Shown: positions 59,854-64,000 of the stretch, piece by piece | Layout of the letters: every line of letters begins with the position of its first letter | How positions within the stretch are numbered: position 1 is the stretch's first letter | NCBI RefSeq assembly: GCF_014295035.1 | Contig: NZ_CP060404.1 | Span: 5,120,501-5,184,500, forward strand | Length of the DNA: 64,000 bases | Source of the DNA: Streptomyces buecherae | GTDB taxonomy: Bacteria > Actinomycetota > Actinomycetes > Streptomycetales > Streptomycetaceae | Reading direction: 5' to 3' | The notes under the pieces: generated by a model | Database searches by the model: none | Told to the model about the DNA's origin: nothing | What the model saw: only the letters and a program-made list of their open reading frames with translations | Program-made: the position numbers and the translations under genes

Positions 59854-60027
59854 ATGGCTGCCGACAAGAAGACCGAGGCCAAGACCGACCAGGCCAAGGG
59901 CAAGGTCAAGGAAGCCGCCGGGCGCGCCGTGGGCAACGAGCGCCTCACCGCGGATGGCCGGGCCGACCAGGCCAAGGGCGACGCCCGACACGCCAAGGAA
60001 AAGATCAAGGACGTCCTCAAGGACTGA
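59854..60027 (+). CDS. CsbD family stress protein
   Basis: A 57-residue highly charged helical protein: MAADKKTEAKTDQAKGKVKE, then GRADQAKGDARHAKEKIKDV. This is the CsbD pattern of repeated Lys/Ala/Asp helices, found in general stress-induced proteins. ATG 59854 is 10 nt after AAGG; GTG 59845 is an alternative. A strong terminator follows at 60082. Confidence 0.92.
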   Translation: MAADKKTEAKTDQAKGKVKEAAGRAVGNERLTADGRADQAKGDARHAKEKIKDVLKD

Positions 60028-60081
60028 CGGCACCCTCGTCTGGGGCCCCTGCCGGCCTCCGGGGCCTCCGGCCCCCCTCTG

Positions 60082-60119
60082 CTGGGCCCTCGCGGATTCC
60101 CCCGTCCGCGAGGGCCCAG
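60082..60119 (+). terminator. Strong hairpin terminator of the csbD gene
   Basis: A perfect 15-bp stem (CTGGGCCCTCGCGGA / TCCGCGAGGGCCCAG) with an 8-nt loop lies 55 bp after the stop. Confidence 0.88.
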
Positions 60120-60966
60120 TGTCATCGGGTGCGCGCGCGGTCGTGCGGGAGCGGAAGCAGGAGCGGGAGCGGGCGCGGGTGCGGGTGCGGGCGGGGCATG
60201 GCCTTGGCCAATCCGGTCGAGTCGTACGCCGCCGGCACGCCGCCGCCACCCGGGCCGAAAAATAGAGACTCGCCACCCGGCCGGAAAAAGAGTGGAGCCG
60301 GGCTCCCGTGGGCCGTTACCGTCCTTCCGCCCGCAGTCATCCGCTCTCCGGACAAGGACGTGCCGTTGTACACCCAGTGAGAACCCCCGAGCGCTGTTCC
60401 GTCGCGCGTCGCAGTCCTGTGCGCCGCGCTGCTTTTCGCTGCGGTCCTCTCACTGGAAACGGGATTTCTCTGTGTCCACAACCCGGGTGGTTTCCCCCAC
60501 CTCGCTGTCGGTCGTCCTCCGCCGTTGTTCCCTGTCCGCCTCCGCGCGTTTCCGGGTGACCACCACCTTCCGCCTCACCCTCACCCACCAGCCCTTCGCC
60601 GCGCGACTCCGCGCCTCGGCCGTCGTCGACCGGCCGGCCTGGCAGTCCCCGTACGGTCCACCGCAGCGCCGCTCCCACCGTGGCCGGTGGGTGCCCGAGC
60701 CGGGGGTGGGCAGGTCGCTGCCCGTCGTCGTACGGCGCGGCCAACTGTGTGAGCAGTGCGACTGATCGGTTCGTGATGCGGTTCGGTCGGGGCGTGCGGT
60801 CTGGCCGTACGCCCCGACCCCGGCCCCAGCCCCAGCCCCGGCCCCGCGTCAGGTAGCGGGTGCTGCTGTCTGGGGCTGCGCGCTGGCCATGCCCTGCGGG
60901 GCCGGGGTCGCATCCCTCCCGTGCGTCACCCCGCCCCCACCACCCCAGCCCAGGCACGCTAGACCC
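60120..60966. other. Long region without a convincing gene
   Basis: About 850 bp between the csbD terminator and the FAD/Fe-S gene. It contains a hexamer-rich stretch (60125-60200, GAGCGG/GCGGGT type) and a CCCCAG/CCCCGG run (60820-60850). A 98-codon GTG frame at 60472 (VSTTRVVSPTSLSVVLRRC...) has a weak ribosome site, high Ser/Arg content and no recognised family; it is not called a gene. The codon pattern elsewhere is unlike coding DNA. Confidence 0.6.
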
Positions 60967-63900
60967 ATGGCGCAGAAGCGGAACGTTCCGGACCCAGGCG
61001 ACGACCACCGGCGGCCAGACGCGCGGCCGGCCGGCCAGCACCCCCCGACCGGCGACGGGCCACCCCACAAGGACAGCCCGGCCCCCGCAGGGCGGGGGAA
61101 ACAACCCGGGCGCCCGGCAACCCAACCCCAGCCGCGAACCCAACCCCAACCCCAACCCCAACCCCAACCCCGAAGCCACGCCGAGACCAGCGCCGAGACG
61201 CGCGCCCTCACCCACGCCCTCCGCGCCGCCGTGCGCGGCGACGTGGCCGGCGATGCCACCGCCCGCGCGCTGAACACGATGGACGCCTCGAACTACCGCC
61301 GCGTGCCGCTCGCCGTCGTCGCGCCGCGCGACGCGGACGACATCGCGGCCACCCTCGCCGTCTGCCGCGAGCACGGGATGCCGGTCGTGCCGCGCGGGGG
61401 CGGGACCTCGATCGCGGGGCAGGCGACCGGGGTCGGGGTCGTGCTCGACACGACCCGGTACCTGAACCGCGTCGTCTCGCTCGACCCCGAGGCCCGTACG
61501 GCCGTCGTCCAACCCGGTGTCATCTGCGACGAGCTGCGCTCGGCCGCCGCGCCGTACGGGCTGACGTTCGGGCCCGACCCGTCCACGCACAGCCGCTGCA
61601 CCATCGGCGGCATGATCGGCAACAACTCCTGCGGCGCGCACTCGGTGGCCTGGGGCACCACCGCCGACAACGTGCGGGAGGTGACGGCGCTGCTGTACGG
61701 GGGCGAGCGGGTGCGGCTCCTCGGGGAGGGTGGCGGCGGCCTGGACGCGCTGCCCGCCCGCCTGCGGGACGGGTTGCGGTCCCTGGTGGAGGGCGACCTC
61801 GCGCTGCTGCGCACCGGGTTCCCCGAGCTGCCGCGCCGCATCTCCGGGTACGCGCTCGACGCGCTGCTGCCGGAGCGCGGCGTCGATCTGGCCCGGGCCT
61901 TCACCGGCAGCGAGGGAACCCTCGGGGTGGTCAGCGAGGCGACGGTACGACTGGTGCGGGCGCCGGGGGCGCGGGTGTTGGCGATTCTCGGGTACGCCGA
62001 CGAGAACGCCGCCGCCGACGCGGCCAGCACGTTGCTGCCGCACGGGCCGCTGACCGTCGAGGGCATGGCCAGCGACCTGGTGGGACCGGTCGCCGCCGCG
62101 TCGTTGCCGCGCGGCGGGGCCTGGCTGTTCGTGGAGGTGGGTGGCGACAGCCCGGAGCAGGCGCGGGCGCACGCCGGCGCGCTGCTGCGCGACGCGGCGG
62201 CCGAGTGCACCGACAGCGCCGTCATCACCGACCCCGCCCACCAGCGCGCCCTGTGGCGCATCCGCGAGGACGCCTCCGGCACGGCCACCCGGATGTCGGA
62301 TGGCACGGAGGCGTGGCCCGGGTGGGAGGACTGCGCGGTGCCGCCGGCCCGGCTCGGCGGCTACCTGCGGGACTTCCGCGCCCTGCTCGCCCAGCACGGG
62401 CTGCGCGGCACGCCGTACGGGCACTTCGGGGACGGCTGCATCCACGTACGGATCGACTTCGACCTGTTGACCGAGCCCGGCATCGCGCGCTTCCGCGCCT
62501 TCTCGTACGACCTGGCCGACCTCGTCGTCGCGCACGGGGGCTCGCTCTCCGGCGAGCACGGCGACGGGCAGGCGCGGGCCGAGTTGCTGCCGAAGATGTA
62601 CGGGAGCGAACTCGTCCAACTCTTCGAGCGGTTCAAGGACCTGTGGGACCCGGCCGGCGGGATGAACCCGGGGATGCTGGCCAGGCCGCACCGGCTGGAC
62701 GAGAACCTGCGGTTCGCCGTGTTGCCGCGCGAACCGGTGGACGTCGCGTTCGGCTACCCGGAGGACGGCGGCGACTTCTCCGCGGCGGTGCGGCGCTGCG
62801 TGGGCGTGGCCAAGTGCCGTACGGCGTCCGTGAGCGGCGCCGGCGTGATGTGCCCCTCGTTCCGGGCCACCGGCGACGAGCGGCACTCGACCCGGGGCCG
62901 GGCCAGGCTGTTGCACGAGATGCTCGCCGGCGAGGTCATCGCGGACGGCTGGCGCTCGACCGAGGTGCGCGACGCGCTCGACCTGTGCCTGTCCTGCAAG
63001 GGGTGCCGCACCGACTGCCCGGTGGGCGTGGACATGGCCACGTACAAGGCGGAGTTCCTGCACCACCACTACGCCGGCCGGCTACGGCCCGCCGCGCACT
63101 ACGCCATGGGCTGGCTGCCGGTGTGGCTGCGGGCCGCCGCCGCGCTCCGGCTGGCGCCGGTGGCGAACGCCGTGTCCCGGGTCGGGCCACTCGCCGCGCT
63201 GGCCAAGCGAGTTGGCGGCATCGCGCCCGAACGCGACCTGCCGGAACTGGCCGCCGAACCCTTCCCCCGCTGGTGGCGCGCCCGGGCCCGGCGACGGGCG
63301 GGCCGACCCGGAGTGCGGGACAGCGGCCGGGACCGGGGCCGCGGCCGGGATCGGGGCCGCAACCGGGACCGTGCCCAGGATCGGGCCCGGGGCCGCGACC
63401 GGCCCACCGTGGTGCTGTGGCCCGACACCTTCACCAGCTACCTCGCGCCGGGCGTCGGACGGGCCGCGGTCGCCGTCCTTGAGGACGCCGGGCTGCGGGT
63501 CGTCGTGCCGCCCACCGGGCCGGGCCGGCCGCTGTGCTGCGGGCTGACCTGGGTCTCCACCGGCCAGCTCGACCGGGCCAAGCAGGTGATGCGGCGAACC
63601 GTGGACGCGGTGGCCCCGGCTCTCGACGCGGGGTTGCCGCTGGTCGTCCTCGAACCGAGCTGCGCCGCGACACTCCGCGGCGACCTGCCCGAACTCCTCG
63701 GCCCCGACACGCCAGGCGCGGCCCGACTCGCCGCGTCGGTGCTCACCTTCGCGCAGGTCCTGGACCAGTACGCGCCGAACTGGCGCCCACCGCGCCTGGA
63801 CCGCCCCGTCGTCGGCCAGACCCACTGCCACCAGCACGCCGTGCTCGGCGACGCGGCCGAGCGCACGCTGCGCGAGCGGGCCGGGCTGACCGGCGAACTC

Positions 63901-64000
63901 AGCGGCGGCTGCTGCGGCCTCGCCGGCAACTTCGGCTTCGAGGCCGGGCACTACGAGGTCTCGGTGGCCTGCGCCGAGGAGACGCTGCTGCCCGCCGTAC
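60967..64000 (+). CDS. FAD/Fe-S oxidoreductase (D-lactate dehydrogenase-like), 3' truncated by window
   Basis: A protein of at least 1011 residues, open at the window edge. ATG 60967 starts a non-conserved 95-residue leader with a QPQPQPQPQP repeat. Then come the FAD-binding PCMH domain (PLAVVAPRDADDIAATLAV, PRGGGTSIAGQATG, GGMIGNNSCGAHS), the FAD-oxidase C-terminal domain (GYALDALLPE, ...GTPYGHFGDGCIHVRIDF), a ferredoxin-like Cys cluster (CLSCKGCRTDCP, residues 674-685) and CCG-type domains (LCCGLTWVSTGQ, GGCCGLAGNFGFE). This order matches glycolate/D-lactate/2-hydroxyglutarate dehydrogenase fusions. A charged RDRGRGRDRGRN linker lies near residues 780-815. The substrate is not assigned. Confidence 0.93.
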   Translation, partial: MAQKRNVPDPGDDHRRPDARPAGQHPPTGDGPPHKDSPAPAGRGKQPGRPATQPQPRTQPQPQPQPQPRSHAETSAETRALTHALRAAVRGDVAGDATARALNTMDASNYRRVPLAVVAPRDADDIAATLAVCREHGMPVVPRGGGTSIAGQATGVGVVLDTTRYLNRVVSLDPEARTAVVQPGVICDELRSAAAPYGLTFGPDPSTHSRCTIGGMIGNNSCGAHSVAWGTTADNVREVTALLYGGERVRLLGEGGGGLDALPARLRDGLRSLVEGDLALLRTGFPELPRRISGYALDALLPERGVDLARAFTGSEGTLGVVSEATVRLVRAPGARVLAILGYADENAAADAASTLLPHGPLTVEGMASDLVGPVAAASLPRGGAWLFVEVGGDSPEQARAHAGALLRDAAAECTDSAVITDPAHQRALWRIREDASGTATRMSDGTEAWPGWEDCAVPPARLGGYLRDFRALLAQHGLRGTPYGHFGDGCIHVRIDFDLLTEPGIARFRAFSYDLADLVVAHGGSLSGEHGDGQARAELLPKMYGSELVQLFERFKDLWDPAGGMNPGMLARPHRLDENLRFAVLPREPVDVAFGYPEDGGDFSAAVRRCVGVAKCRTASVSGAGVMCPSFRATGDERHSTRGRARLLHEMLAGEVIADGWRSTEVRDALDLCLSCKGCRTDCPVGVDMATYKAEFLHHHYAGRLRPAAHYAMGWLPVWLRAAAALRLAPVANAVSRVGPLAALAKRVGGIAPERDLPELAAEPFPRWWRARARRRAGRPGVRDSGRDRGRGRDRGRNRDRAQDRARGRDRPTVVLWPDTFTSYLAPGVGRAAVAVLEDAGLRVVVPPTGPGRPLCCGLTWVSTGQLDRAKQVMRRTVDAVAPALDAGLPLVVLEPSCAATLRGDLPELLGPDTPGAARLAASVLTFAQVLDQYAPNWRPPRLDRPVVGQTHCHQHAVLGDAAERTLRERAGLTGELSGGCCGLAGNFGFEAGHYEVSVACAEETLLPAV

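Noticed and set aside
60472..60765. A 98-codon GTG frame (VSTTRVVSPTSLSVVLRRC...)
   Set aside because: Weak ribosome site, atypical composition and no recognisable domain; kept only as part of the empty region.
60337..63069. A 910-codon minus-strand frame opposite the FAD/Fe-S gene
   Set aside because: The plus-strand frame from 60967 carries intact FAD and Fe-S motifs; the reverse frame has none.
1..64000. tRNA and rRNA genes
   Set aside because: No cloverleaf with a T-loop TTCGA-type core and no rRNA-like segment was noticed by eye; a tRNAscan run would settle it.

Overview
The window is a very GC-rich actinobacterial chromosome segment that reads as Streptomyces. Supporting signs are strong third-position G/C bias, frequent GTG/TTG starts, futalosine-pathway menaquinone genes (mqnB, mqnD), XRE regulators paired with DUF397 proteins, MarR/MerR/WYL regulators next to small metabolic genes, and DUF3027 and DUF2530 proteins. 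The species cannot be named from sequence alone. No rRNA or tRNA gene was seen, and the only trace of an insertion sequence is a decayed transposase tail near 49.6 kb.

Layout. 0-1.5 kb: two paralogous small Rossmann-like (SLOG-type) proteins flank what looks like a decayed one-spacer type I-E CRISPR array. 1.7-7.9 kb: a putative HAAS-like membrane protein, then a complete iron-siderophore ABC importer (binding lipoprotein, ATPase, two FecCD permeases) with a DtxR/DmdR-type iron box upstream. 7.9-18.4 kb: HAD phosphatase, cold-shock protein, TetR regulator, secreted neutral ceramidase, mqnD, mqnB (with an in-frame 15-bp repeat expansion), a lipoprotein, and an MFS transporter with a very large acidic/Ala-rich loop. 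18.9-26.5 kb: DUF3027 protein, a 1202-residue sacsin-like GHKL ATPase, a WYL regulator divergent from RidA, and a secreted beta-rich protein. 26.6-34.9 kb: P-type ATPase, DUF2530 protein, NCS2 purine permease, a ribbon-helix-helix protein, a MarR-MFS pair with a clear operator, and ThpR.

34.9-40.5 kb is the most distinctive accessory region. It is a four-gene minus-strand cluster with a small WXG-like protein, a 760-aa protein with a WXG-like N-terminus and a large C-terminal domain, a translationally coupled single-pass membrane protein, and a 635-aa paralogue in which the N-terminal module is replaced by a membrane anchor. 40.6-48 kb: aldo/keto reductase, Uma2 nuclease, secreted propeller-like protein, PPOX protein, serC, an AhpD-like protein and a divergent MocR regulator. 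48-53.2 kb: two paralogous Rieske oxygenases bracket an alpha/beta hydrolase, a MerR regulator and an SDR enzyme. The SDR appears to be made from a leaderless mRNA driven by a MerR-type 20-bp-spacer promoter.

53.3-57.6 kb: three DUF397 genes with an XRE regulator, three end-overlapping small genes, a VOC protein with a frameshifted PPOX remnant behind it, and a VapBC toxin-antitoxin pair. 57.9-64 kb: a PrmC-related methyltransferase, a cupin, CsbD, an 850-bp stretch without a convincing gene, and a large FAD/Fe-S oxidoreductase that runs off the right edge.
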